Below are positions 9,644 to 17,718 of a DNA stretch of 64,000 nucleotides, piece after piece; within the stretch, counting starts at the first letter, position 1; each line of letters opens with the position of its first letter. Made by a program: the position numbers and the translations under genes. The stretch comes from CAYNUJ01 sp964573255 (GTDB taxonomy: Bacteria > Bacteroidota > Ignavibacteria > Ignavibacteriales > Melioribacteraceae), in the NCBI GenBank assembly GCA_964573255.1, contig CAZNJB010000010.1:20704-84703 (forward strand), read 5' to 3'. The notes under the pieces are model-generated. The model saw only the letters and a program-made list of their open reading frames with translations. It ran no database searches and had not been told where the DNA came from.

Positions 9644-10060
9644 TTATTATTCTCCAATTTATTCTGAATTTTAATTTAACAGCTAGTGTTCTTAACAAGT
9701 GTTGCACCATTTATATAAAATAATATTTACCCCGGGAGAAAGTTTCTATATAGAAGGTAATTGTGCTCTAATTCTTAGGTAGCAGATTTCTTCAGTCGAT
9801 TTACTTTACCGTTAACAAATTATATTTTTAAATCCAACAATAATAATCTTCAATTGTTTTATGGTTATGGTCTTCTCTTTTCATTTGATTTATGATTGTG
9901 GGAAGAGAGAATTATCTCTCTGCTTGCCGAAGTTTTAGTATGCTGCCCAAAATTGTTTCTAATTAGTCTTTGTCCGATTATTTAATATACGAATAAGAAG
10001 ATAAGGATTATCACAATTTGTATCAAATATTCGCGGGAATTAATAGGGAAAGGAATTAAA
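9644..10060. other. Non-coding gap upstream of the MDR gene
   Basis: AT-rich DNA without a convincing open frame on either strand. It should contain the promoter of the - strand MDR gene near its left end. A 7-base hairpin (AGAGAGA/TCTCTCT, 9904-9921) and the palindrome TTCTATATAGAA occur but have no T-tract or clear role. Confidence 0.5.
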
Positions 10061-10088
10061 CAAAAAAGCGGGGCGCTAACCCCGCTTT
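10061..10088 (-). terminator. Rho-independent terminator of the proteostasis operon
   Basis: A perfect 9-base stem (AAAGCGGGG at 10065-10073, CCCCGCTTT at 10080-10088) with a 6-base loop, read on the - strand, runs into six Ts. It lies 9 bases past the htpG stop. Confidence 0.9.
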
Positions 10089-10096
10089 GATTGCGT

Positions 10097-12001
10097 TTAT
10101 TTATTCTTTAAATACCACTCACTTGATTTTTCTAGTAATTCATTGATTCTCTTCACTAGGTTATGCGGATCGTCCAAAGCGCCTTCTAAAAGTAGTGCGG
10201 ATTCATATAATTGTTCTGTTACATTTATTATGTATTCATCATTGGAATCTTTCTTGAATATTTCAATTAAGTTTCGCACCATTTTGTGGTCCGGATTTAT
10301 TTCCAGAATTTTTTTCTGCGGACCCAGATCTTTATTCGCTAATTTCATTAATCGGTGCATTGAAGCAGACATACTGTCTTCGGCGCTTACAAGGCACGAT
10401 GCGCTGCCGGTTAATCTCTTCGATTCTTTCACGTCTTCAACTTTACCGGCTAAGATGCTTTTCATTTTTGATAGGAGACTGAAGAAGTGTTTTTTGTCAT
10501 CTTTGGATAACTCTTCAATCTTTTCTTTTTCTTCACCGGTATCTTCCATTTTTTCGAGTTTTTTCAAGTCAACTGTATCAACTGACACGAAATCGTAATC
10601 TTTATATTTTCTAACAGAGTTTACTACAATTTCGTCAACCGGTTCAAATAGATAAAGAACCTCGAGTCCTTTCTTTTTGAAAATTTCAAGATGCGGATCG
10701 AGCTCAATAGCTTCTCTGCTATTTCCTACTGCAAAATATATTTCTTTCTGATCCTTTTTCATTCTTTCAACATAATCTGCAAGCGAGGTTACTTCCTCTT
10801 TATCTTTGCATTCGGATGAATTAAAGCGTAAGAGTTCTTGATATTTTTCAAGATTAACAAAATCCATATAACCGAGCTTAAATACTTTACCATGCTCTTT
10901 CCAAAACTTCTGATATTCTTCAGGTGAATTTTTTGCTTTGTCTTGCAGGAATGAAAGTACGTGATTAGTAACGCTCGAAGCAATTTTGCTAAAGATTGTA
11001 TTCTCCTGCAATGTTTCTCTGGAAATATTTAATGGTAAATCTTCGGAATCCACAACACCCTTAACAAAGCTCAAATATTCGGGCAGTAAGTCTTTATTTT
11101 TATGTTGAATCAATACTCTTCTTACATATAAATCCAACCCATAATTTTCTCTGTCCATCCAAAAGAATTCATCGCTCTTTTGAGGAATAAACATCAGTGC
11201 ATTGAATTGTATCGGGGCATCAACAGATTTGTGAATGATGAACATCGGTTCTTCGTTATCGTAGGTAAGGAATTTATAGAACTCGACGTATTGTTCTTTT
11301 TTTATCGATGTTTTCGGTTCTCTCCAAATTGCGGAAACTGTGTTTACTTTATCCTTTCCAACAAAAATAGGGAAGTAGATGAAGTTGGAGTGTTTTTTGA
11401 TGATGCTTTCTAATCTGTATTTATCTGCAAATTCTTTGGCATCATCTTTCAAATAAATTTCAATTGTAGTTCCTCTCTTTCTTGGTTCGGTCAACTCTTC
11501 AATTTCAAAGCTGCCCGTTCCGTCGGAATGCCAAAGCATAGCGGGTTCTTCCGGTTTATAAGATTTTGTTTTGATAACAACTTCCTTGGCCACCATAAAA
11601 ACTGAATAGAACCCAACGCCGAATTTACCGATGATATTATTTGCGTCTTCTTTATTTTCGGCAAGTGATTTAAGAAATTCCGCAGAACCGCTTTTAGCAA
11701 TCGTTCCAATGTTTTTTACCAATTCATCTTTAGTCATTCCGATACCTGTATCGGAAATAGTAATTGTATTTTTCTTCTCATCGAAATCAACATGAATTTC
11801 GAGTGGGAGATCTTTATCAGCAATATCAGTGTTCTTATTAGATTCAAAACGTATTTTATCCAGCGCATCCGAAGCGTTGGAGATAAGCTCTCTTAAGAAT
11901 ATCTCCCTGCTCGTATATAAAGAGTGAACTAAAATATCGAGTAATTGTTTAATCTCAGCCTTAAATTTGTAAGAATGTTTAGTGCTTGTCTTTTCAGCCA
12001 T
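10097..12001 (-). CDS. htpG: Molecular chaperone HtpG (Hsp90)
   Basis: This 634-residue protein matches bacterial HtpG in length and layout. The N-terminal GHKL ATPase domain shows ELISNASDALDKIR (about 39-52), DTGIGMTKDEL (about 80-90) and GKFGVGFYSVFMV (about 125-137). The middle domain (residues about 230-490) carries VDSEDLPLNISRE, and the C-terminal dimerisation domain follows. HtpG is a cytosolic ATP-driven chaperone for late folding and stress protection. It is the last gene of the heat-shock operon, 49 bases after the DnaJ-like gene, with a GGAGG Shine-Dalgarno and a possible promoter of its own in that gap. The terminator at 10061 follows. Confidence 0.97.
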   Translation of the reverse strand: MAEKTSTKHSYKFKAEIKQLLDILVHSLYTSREIFLRELISNASDALDKIRFESNKNTDIADKDLPLEIHVDFDEKKNTITISDTGIGMTKDELVKNIGTIAKSGSAEFLKSLAENKEDANNIIGKFGVGFYSVFMVAKEVVIKTKSYKPEEPAMLWHSDGTGSFEIEELTEPRKRGTTIEIYLKDDAKEFADKYRLESIIKKHSNFIYFPIFVGKDKVNTVSAIWREPKTSIKKEQYVEFYKFLTYDNEEPMFIIHKSVDAPIQFNALMFIPQKSDEFFWMDRENYGLDLYVRRVLIQHKNKDLLPEYLSFVKGVVDSEDLPLNISRETLQENTIFSKIASSVTNHVLSFLQDKAKNSPEEYQKFWKEHGKVFKLGYMDFVNLEKYQELLRFNSSECKDKEEVTSLADYVERMKKDQKEIYFAVGNSREAIELDPHLEIFKKKGLEVLYLFEPVDEIVVNSVRKYKDYDFVSVDTVDLKKLEKMEDTGEEKEKIEELSKDDKKHFFSLLSKMKSILAGKVEDVKESKRLTGSASCLVSAEDSMSASMHRLMKLANKDLGPQKKILEINPDHKMVRNLIEIFKKDSNDEYIINVTEQLYESALLLEGALDDPHNLVKRINELLEKSSEWYLKNK

Positions 12002-12041
12002 TTAATCCTCCGTTATCTTCAATTTTCAAAAATTCAAAAAC

Positions 12042-12049
12042 CAAATATA
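12042..12049 (-). promoter_or_regulatory. Possible internal -7 promoter element for htpG
   Basis: TATATTTG on the - strand matches the Bacteroidota -7 consensus TAnnTTTG and lies about 40 bases before the htpG start. No TTG was found 19-20 bases upstream, so only half of the promoter signature is present. Confidence 0.3.
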
Positions 12050-12050
12050 C

Positions 12051-12989
12051 TTAGTTAAAATGTTTATCTCGTAATTGTTTTAGTAGTTCTTTCTCTTCGC
12101 TGGTTAAATTCTTAGGAGTAATGAAATTCATTTTCACAAACAGATCGCCGCGAGTGCCGGAAGAATTGGGAAGTCCAAGACCTTTAAGCCTCAGCACTTT
12201 ATTGCTTTGGCATCCTTCCGGAATACGCACCGCAATCTGTTTCCCTTCCAAAGTCTTGAACGATTTTGTTCCGCCCAATGTGGCAGTAAAAATATCAACA
12301 TCCAATGAATAATATAAATCATTCCCTTTCCTTTCGAATTGCGGATGATCTAAAATTTTTATTTTGAGATAAAGATCACCCGGTTCGCCGCCGTTTACAC
12401 CGGGGCCTCCTTGATTTTTAACACGCAGTTTTTGTCCGTTTTCTATACCGGGATTAATTTTAATTTTAATCTTCTTACCGTTAACATTGATGAATCTTTC
12501 GGAGCCATTGATTGCTTCTTCCAAAGTAATTTCAATTTCAGATTGATAATCTTGACCTTTTCTTCTTATAGAATGGGAAGAATTTCCGAAACCTCCGTAA
12601 TTACCATTGAACCCACCACCGAAAAATTGTTTAAAGAAATCGGAGAATCCTCCCATTTCGCCGAATAAATCGCCTAAATCTCCCGAAAAATGATACGTTT
12701 GGCCTCCTCCGTTTCCAAAATTGGAGAAGAAATCGAAACCGGGATTTTGTCCGCTATTTTGATAATATTTCCAATTTGCTCCCAATTGGTCGTATTTCTT
12801 CCTTTTTTCGGGATCACTTAAAACTTCGTTGGCCTCGGTAACTTCTTTAAATTTTTCCTCGGCTATTTTATCACCCGGATTGCGGTCCGGGTGATATTTT
12901 AGAGCCAACTTTCTGTAAGCCTTTTTTATTTCGTCTTGGGTTGCGTTCTTATCGACACCCAGCACTTTATAATAATCCTTAAATTCCAT
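12051..12989 (-). CDS. DnaJ-like co-chaperone without zinc fingers (CbpA type)
   Basis: This 312-residue protein has an N-terminal J domain with the essential HPD (KYHPDRNPGD, about 32-41), a glycine/phenylalanine-rich linker (about 80-140) and two C-terminal substrate-binding beta domains (about 145-305). The four CxxCxGxG zinc repeats of true DnaJ are absent, so it is a class B/CbpA-like Hsp40. It stimulates a DnaK ATPase and hands over unfolded clients; no dnaK is in the window. It has a good AGGAGG Shine-Dalgarno, starts 18 bases after the HtrA stop and is co-directional with htpG. Confidence 0.93.
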   Translation of the reverse strand: MEFKDYYKVLGVDKNATQDEIKKAYRKLALKYHPDRNPGDKIAEEKFKEVTEANEVLSDPEKRKKYDQLGANWKYYQNSGQNPGFDFFSNFGNGGGQTYHFSGDLGDLFGEMGGFSDFFKQFFGGGFNGNYGGFGNSSHSIRRKGQDYQSEIEITLEEAINGSERFINVNGKKIKIKINPGIENGQKLRVKNQGGPGVNGGEPGDLYLKIKILDHPQFERKGNDLYYSLDVDIFTATLGGTKSFKTLEGKQIAVRIPEGCQSNKVLRLKGLGLPNSSGTRGDLFVKMNFITPKNLTSEEKELLKQLRDKHFN

Positions 12990-13007
12990 ATATCGATTTA
13001 CCTCCTA

Positions 13008-14522
13008 CTATTCAAGAGTAAATGCAACGAAGAACCTTCTTTCTCCGCGCTGAACTCTCAAGAAAACATTATCTCCTTTTTGCAATTTATCGGCTATCTT
13101 TTTGAAGTCGTCCAATGTTCTTACCTTTTTATTATTCAATCCAATTATTAAGTCTCCGGTTGCTAAACCCGCTTCCGCGGCGTTACTTCTTCTATCGAGT
13201 TCAATTACAACAACTCCTGCAGCATCTTCGTTCAACTTAAACTGCTTGATTGTTTTATCGTTTACAGGAGCTACGCTAAATCCGAATAAGTCTGAATATT
13301 TTTCATTCTCGGATTTAGATACCTCTTCATTTTTAAGCTCACCAAGTTCAACCTTTAATATCTTTTCTTCACCGTCTCTTATTATTTTAAGTTCCACTTC
13401 GGTGTGAGGCGGAGTGGCAGCAACCATATTTCTTAATTGGGATGAATTCTCAATCTTTTTGCCGTTAAATTCTATTACCACGTCGCCTGCTTCCAAACCG
13501 GCATCTTCAGCGGGACTGTCGCTTAAAATATCAGAAATGAGTGCTCCTTCATTAACGGATAAATCCATTGCTTCAGCCAGTTGTGGAGTTATATTTTGAA
13601 TGTAAGCGCCCAACCAGCCTCTTGTAACGGTTCCATGTTCTTTAAGAGAAATCATCACTGATTTAGCCATATTTATCGGAACTGCGAATCCGATGCCCTG
13701 GAATCCACCGCTTCTGCTCACAATCGCTGTGTTGATTCCCACTAATTTACCATCCAAGTTTATCAGAGCTCCGCCTGAATTACCGGGATTGATTGCTGCA
13801 TCTGTTTGAATGAAATCCTCGTAATCAGCCAGTCCAACATTCGAACGACCTTTAGCGCTTACAATACCCATTGTAACAGTGTGTTCTAAGTTTTCACTTA
13901 ACGGGGAACCGATTGCAAGTACTGTTTCTCCAACTTGCAATTTGTCACTGTCGCCAAGAGTAATTTTAGGTAAGTTTTCAGCATCTATTTTAATGAGTGC
14001 AATATCGGTCTTCGGATCAGTACCGATAATTTTTGCGGTGAAAGTTCTCTTATCCATCAGTCGAACTTTTACTTCGTCGGCTCCGTTTACAACATGATTG
14101 TTGGTTAGAATGTAGCCGTCGGAACTTACGATAACTCCGGAGCCCATTCCTTGCTGTATATATTCTCTTTCTCTCGGTTCTCTCGGTACTCCTCTTCTGC
14201 CGAAAAAGTCATCAAAAAATCCTTCGAAAGGACTACCGAAAAACGGATTGAACGCATTTTCTCTTACTTTCAATTTCTTTTCTATGAATACAGTAACCAC
14301 AGTCGGATTTACAGCTTTGGCAATATTTACAATTGCGTTATTGAAATCCTTCAAAGTTCTAATCGGTGTATCCTGCGATTCCATTAAAGCCGAAAAATTA
14401 TTTTCGTTTGCGTAAATAACCGGTGCAGTAGAGGAATTCCAATTAGAAAAAGCCAAAGCACCGATTATTATTCCGACTATCAACAAACCGTAACCGGGTA
14501 TTTGAAACTTTCTTTTCATCAT
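13008..14522 (-). CDS. Periplasmic serine protease/chaperone of the HtrA/DegP family
   Basis: This protein of up to 504 residues has an N-terminal hydrophobic signal or anchor (LLIVGIIIGALAFS), a trypsin-like domain with catalytic His143 (NNHVV), Asp173 (KTDIALI) and Ser249 (GNSGGALI), and two PDZ domains (about 310-395 and 420-500). These proteins degrade or refold misfolded envelope proteins. Two ATGs occur in tandem; the AGGAGG Shine-Dalgarno is only two bases from the first, so the second (14519) is the better start. The 87-base gap to the preceding Hsp20 gene is the longest in the operon, so a separate promoter is possible. Placing HtrA with cytosolic chaperones links envelope and cytosolic stress. 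Confidence 0.95.
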   Translation of the reverse strand: MMKRKFQIPGYGLLIVGIIIGALAFSNWNSSTAPVIYANENNFSALMESQDTPIRTLKDFNNAIVNIAKAVNPTVVTVFIEKKLKVRENAFNPFFGSPFEGFFDDFFGRRGVPREPREREYIQQGMGSGVIVSSDGYILTNNHVVNGADEVKVRLMDKRTFTAKIIGTDPKTDIALIKIDAENLPKITLGDSDKLQVGETVLAIGSPLSENLEHTVTMGIVSAKGRSNVGLADYEDFIQTDAAINPGNSGGALINLDGKLVGINTAIVSRSGGFQGIGFAVPINMAKSVMISLKEHGTVTRGWLGAYIQNITPQLAEAMDLSVNEGALISDILSDSPAEDAGLEAGDVVIEFNGKKIENSSQLRNMVAATPPHTEVELKIIRDGEEKILKVELGELKNEEVSKSENEKYSDLFGFSVAPVNDKTIKQFKLNEDAAGVVVIELDRRSNAAEAGLATGDLIIGLNNKKVRTLDDFKKIADKLQKGDNVFLRVQRGERRFFVAFTLE

Positions 14523-14609
14523 TTCCTCCTTTTATCAAAAATCTCAAAATCTTCTTTTTTACAATTTAGAAGGGGAATAAAGTTCCCTCCAATTTAACCG
14601 TATATTATC

Positions 14610-15050
14610 TCACTTAATTTTTATTTCAATTGAATTATCCTTATAACTTTCTTCGCTCTTAGGTAAAGTGATTATCAATTGACCTTTATCGAATTTTGCG
14701 TTTATTTCATCTTTAAGTACATTTTCGGGAATGTCGAATTCCTTTATGAATTTACCGTATGGTCTTTCAATATGATGATAAGCGCAATGTTCTTCTTCCT
14801 TTTCCGGAAATCTGATTCCAATTACTCTTAATTTATTTTCGGTAAAAGTTACTTTTACATTTTCTTTTTCGATGCCGGGTAAGTCAATTTTAAATTTAAA
14901 ACTTTTCGAATCTTCATATATATCTGCCAGTGGTATCCAAACATCCGGATTTTTAACTTCTTTCGTCGAACTATCGGAATAATTGAAACGGGTAAAATCT
15001 CTTAAGAGGTTCTCAATATTTTCGAATTCATAAAATCCTTTGAACATCAT
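14610..15050 (-). CDS. Small heat-shock protein Hsp20 (fourth gene of the array)
   Basis: This 146-residue protein has an alpha-crystallin domain from about 35 to 142: IPLADIYEDSKSFKFKIDLPG at the start and GQLIITLPKSEE carrying the GxLxxxxP signature near the end. Hsp20 proteins form oligomers that hold unfolding clients without ATP. It starts with ATGATG behind GGAGGTG; either ATG could be used. It is separated from the previous hsp20 by a palindromic terminator-like hairpin, so its expression may be lower or independently set. The sequence is clearly different from the three other copies, so this is not a recent duplication. Confidence 0.93.
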   Translation of the reverse strand: MMFKGFYEFENIENLLRDFTRFNYSDSSTKEVKNPDVWIPLADIYEDSKSFKFKIDLPGIEKENVKVTFTENKLRVIGIRFPEKEEEHCAYHHIERPYGKFIKEFDIPENVLKDEINAKFDKGQLIITLPKSEESYKDNSIEIKIK

Positions 15051-15070
15051 AACACCTCCATAATAATAGA

Positions 15071-15098
15071 AAAAACGGAGGAGATATCTCCTCCGTTA
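15071..15098 (-). terminator. Palindromic terminator or attenuator between hsp20 genes
   Basis: A perfect 24-base palindrome (15074-15097; arms AACGGAGGAGAT and ATCTCCTCCGTT) follows, on the - strand, the stop codon of the second-last hsp20 and runs into a T-run. It has the shape of an intrinsic terminator inside the operon, 23 bases before the next start, and could reduce transcription into the downstream genes. Confidence 0.65.
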
Positions 15099-15554
15099 TT
15101 TAACTTTTACCTCAATTTCTTTTGGTCTGGCTTCTTCGGCTTTGGGAATTGTAATTGTTAATGAACCGTCTTTGAATTCAGCCTCAATCTTATCCTCCAT
15201 TATTTTATCCGGAAGATTGAAAGAGCGATAATATTTACCGTAGGCGCGTTCAACACGGTGGTAAGTAGCGCTCTTCTTCTCTTTTTCCTGTTTGCGCTCA
15301 CCGCTTACAATCAATTGCCCATTAGAGTAAGAAATTTTAACATCTTTCTTATTTACGCCGGGTAAATCCAGATGTAATACGTATTGATCGTCTTCTTCAA
15401 TTATATCGGTCAGAGGCATCCATACGGCATTGTCGAATTCGTCTTCGCCGTTATCGCCAAAGCCGAATCTGCTGCTGAGTGAATTGAATAATTTGTTGAA
15501 TTCTCTTTCCATATTCAAAAGTTCTTTTGCCGGATTCCATTTTACAAGTGCCAT
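15096..15554 (-). CDS. Small heat-shock protein Hsp20 (third gene of the array)
   Basis: This 152-residue protein is a classical bacterial class A Hsp20: an N-terminal MALVKWNPAKELLNMEREFN, an alpha-crystallin domain from about 45 (VWMPLTDIIEEDDQYVLHLD) and GSLTITIPKAEEARPKEIEV at the C-terminus. It has an extended Shine-Dalgarno (GGAGGAGGTT). The 11 bases TAACGGAGGAG in this ribosome-binding region recur exactly at its own stop codon, inside the palindrome at 15074. It starts 33 bases after the preceding hsp20. ATP-independent holdase role is inferred from the family. Confidence 0.95.
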   Translation of the reverse strand: MALVKWNPAKELLNMEREFNKLFNSLSSRFGFGDNGEDEFDNAVWMPLTDIIEEDDQYVLHLDLPGVNKKDVKISYSNGQLIVSGERKQEKEKKSATYHRVERAYGKYYRSFNLPDKIMEDKIEAEFKDGSLTITIPKAEEARPKEIEVKVK

Positions 15555-15587
15555 AGTAACCTCCTCCGTTAGTTAAACATTCCAAAA

Positions 15588-15995
15588 CTATGCAATGTTA
15601 ATTGTTCTTGGTTTTACGCGATCATGTTTTGGAAGACGTAAGTTCAATACTCCGTTTTCGAAATGAGCTTCTATTTTACTCTCATCTATTGAATCGGATA
15701 AGTTCAATTTTCTAAAGTAATTTCCGATTTCCATTTCTCTCAGGACATATTTACGACTCATAATTTCATCGTAATTTATGCGTCCCATAAGTACGATTGC
15801 ACCGTCTTCATATTTTATTTTAAGATTCTCCTTAGTAACGCCTGGCATAAAGGCTTCGAGAATGAAATCATCTTCAGTCTCGTGAATGTTTATCATAGGA
15901 GAAATCCAAGCTTCTTTCTCGAGGGCTTCATCCCACGAATTCACTTTCTGTTCTATTTTTTGTTCAGTGGTTTGTACATCTTTTACTTCGTTCAT
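15588..15995 (-). CDS. Divergent Hsp20-family small heat-shock protein (second gene of the array)
   Basis: The frame is open from a TTG at 16007, but GGAGG (16005-16001) lies inside those first codons at ideal distance from ATG at 15995, so ATG 15995 is taken as the start, giving 135 residues. The alpha-crystallin domain begins at about 28 (EAWISPMINIHETEDDFILE) and ends with GVLNLRLPK, the GxLxxxxP strand. The N-terminal arm is rich in E, K and Q and quite unlike the other copies, and no C-terminal I-x-I/V motif is obvious beyond TINIA. Client binding or oligomer assembly may therefore differ. It lies 15 bases after the first hsp20. Confidence 0.9.
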   Translation of the reverse strand: MNEVKDVQTTEQKIEQKVNSWDEALEKEAWISPMINIHETEDDFILEAFMPGVTKENLKIKYEDGAIVLMGRINYDEIMSRKYVLREMEIGNYFRKLNLSDSIDESKIEAHFENGVLNLRLPKHDRVKPRTINIA

Positions 15996-16010
15996 AGCTT
16001 CCTCCAAAAT

Positions 16011-16445
16011 TTATTGTACTTCAATTGTTCTTTCGTTTTTAGGTTGTGCATTAACTTTTGGGAATTTAATTCTCAATAAACCGTTTTCGTATTTTGCCTC
16101 AACATTCTGGCTGTCTACTTCAACGGGTAAAGTAAATGATCTCTTGAAAGAACCGAACATTCTTTCGTTTCTGTAGAAATTTTTCTCTTTCAATTCTTCT
16201 GATGTTTTCTTTTCACCTTCAACAGTCAGAATATTGTCTTCAATAGTCAATTTGATTTCTTCTTTATTCATTCCGGGAATTTCAGCATCCACATAAAGGA
16301 ATTCTTTATCTTCATAGATATCGAATTTGGGAGTGAATGAATCAATTCTTCCGGAGAACATAAAAGGTAATTCATCGAAATATTTTTGTATTTGGCTTGA
16401 AAAATTTTCAAACTCTCTCAAGGGTTCAAATCTTACTAATGTCAT
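16011..16445 (-). CDS. Small heat-shock protein Hsp20 (first gene of the operon)
   Basis: This 144-residue protein starts MTLVRFEPLREFENF, the usual class A Hsp20 N-terminus. Its alpha-crystallin domain runs from about 38 (PKFDIYEDKEFLYVDAEIPG) to NGLLRIKFPK, and TIEVQ closes the protein. A near-perfect AAGGAGGT Shine-Dalgarno precedes the ATG, strong for this phylum. It is the promoter-proximal gene of a run of seven - strand stress genes with short gaps. No CIRCE operator was found in the 274 bases upstream, so HrcA control is not supported. Confidence 0.95.
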   Translation of the reverse strand: MTLVRFEPLREFENFSSQIQKYFDELPFMFSGRIDSFTPKFDIYEDKEFLYVDAEIPGMNKEEIKLTIEDNILTVEGEKKTSEELKEKNFYRNERMFGSFKRSFTLPVEVDSQNVEAKYENGLLRIKFPKVNAQPKNERTIEVQ

Positions 16446-16719
16446 TTTCTACCTCCTTATTTTGTTTAACAAATTACGCTTTCTACTTATAAAATTCTGT
16501 GCCAATTTGTGTGGAAGCCGTAACTTATTATAAAACAATGAGTTACAAGAATGAGGGGTGTTTTTAAAGGGTGTTGTCAAAATAGCGCATATAAGGACAG
16601 AATGACCATAAAGTGTCGATATGACGTGAAGACAGAAATAATGGCAATGAGTGTTGAAAGTTTATGTTTATTTTTTTGAAAATTTTTTCTTATCTTGTTC
16701 TTAAAATATTGGAGGTCGC
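16446..16719. promoter_or_regulatory. Divergent intergenic region controlling the stress operon and the crotonase-like gene
   Basis: This 274-base gap must hold promoters for both directions. No CIRCE repeat and no exact TAnnTTTG was found. TTGGCAC at 16505-16499 (- strand) resembles half of a sigma-54 site but lacks the GC of the -12 box. How the heat-shock genes are induced is therefore not visible from the sequence. Confidence 0.5.
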
Positions 16720-17493
16720 ATGAAAAATAATTCAGAAATTGAATTTAACCGCGAAGCTTTTTCCAGTGAAATTAAAAACAACTTTGCCTATGTAACCCTA
16801 AAGGGAAATGCTTTTAAAAATATTTCCAATATTGCGAGAACTCAGGATTTTTTGCCTTGGTTCGATAAAATTGAAGCAACAAAAGATGTAAAAGGAATTG
16901 TTGTGGTAAATGAAGAGGGGAGTATCGGAGAAAAATCTTATGCCGAATTTTTATCGGAATTATCCGGCGAAGAATTAAAATACAACGAAAGAAAGATTAT
17001 TGAGAAATTTAAGAGCAGGGAAATCAGGGCACTGGAAATAAATATGTTGAGTAATTTAATCCGAAGAATCACTTTGTTCACTAAATTTTTTGTAGTTGCT
17101 TTCAAGGATGAAGTTGTCACTCCATTTATAGGTGTTTCCCTTGCGGCAGATTTTAGAGTGATTTCCTCTGCTACAAAATTTTCCTTTTTACATGCGCGTT
17201 ATGGTTTGTCAGCGAGCGGTGCTTTACCATTCTTCCTCCCGAAATATATTTCCCAGACGAAGTCATTTGAATTTTGTACTCTCGGCGGAGAATTGAATTC
17301 TTCTGAAGTTCATGACCTTGGTTTGGTTAACCGAGTTTTTGATGTGAACTCTTTCGATGAAGAATTGGACGAATTTATTTCAACACTTGCAAGTCTTCCA
17401 ACCAGTCAGATAAGAAATTCTAAAATTCTCTATTATAGATACATTGGTCAACTTGAAGAATACTTGAATTTTGAACGGCAATATTTAATTTGA
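16720..17493 (+). CDS. Enoyl-CoA hydratase/isomerase (crotonase) superfamily protein, catalytic glutamates not conserved
   Basis: This 257-residue protein has crotonase length and fold signals: VKGIVVVNEEG near 60, FIGVSLAADFRVISSATKFSF (about 144-164), then YGLSASGALPFFLPKYI and LGGELNSSEVHDLGLVNRVFD. In hydratases, glutamates sit in GGGxEL and in PEx(K)LGL. The aligned positions here appear to be Ser and His, so normal hydration chemistry is doubtful; the protein may be a different superfamily enzyme or a non-catalytic member. It has a GGAGG site and is alone, divergent from the heat-shock operon. Confidence 0.75.
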   Translation: MKNNSEIEFNREAFSSEIKNNFAYVTLKGNAFKNISNIARTQDFLPWFDKIEATKDVKGIVVVNEEGSIGEKSYAEFLSELSGEELKYNERKIIEKFKSREIRALEINMLSNLIRRITLFTKFFVVAFKDEVVTPFIGVSLAADFRVISSATKFSFLHARYGLSASGALPFFLPKYISQTKSFEFCTLGGELNSSEVHDLGLVNRVFDVNSFDEELDEFISTLASLPTSQIRNSKILYYRYIGQLEEYLNFERQYLI

Positions 17494-17718
17494 AATAATA
17501 TAGTCAGTTCATTTCTACAAGTATATTTGAATTACAGAAGCAACTTTGGTGATTTTAAGGGAAAAATATTGAAAATATTCAACATAATTCATCCATCTTC
17601 CGATTTCATCGGGGTTCTCGGAATGACTATTTGGAGCTTCTGAGTAAGCCCCAAATTTGTATTTAATTATGCTCAAGTCTCAAATCTATGGATTTGATTA
17701 TTCCCCAATTAAAGGGTA

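Noticed and set aside
10143..10598. 151-residue + strand open frame opposite htpG
   Set aside because: It lies wholly antisense to a strongly conserved gene; composition is typical of a shadow frame.
15996..16007. TTG start at 16007 for the second hsp20
   Set aside because: The Shine-Dalgarno GGAGG lies inside these codons and is well spaced only for ATG 15995.
16446..16719. CIRCE (TTAGCACTC-N9-GAGTGCTAA) or a sigma-54 promoter for the heat-shock operon
   Set aside because: No inverted TTAGCACTC pair is present; GAGTGTTGA at 16650 has no partner. TTGGCAC at 16505-16499 lacks the GC of a -12 box at the right spacing.
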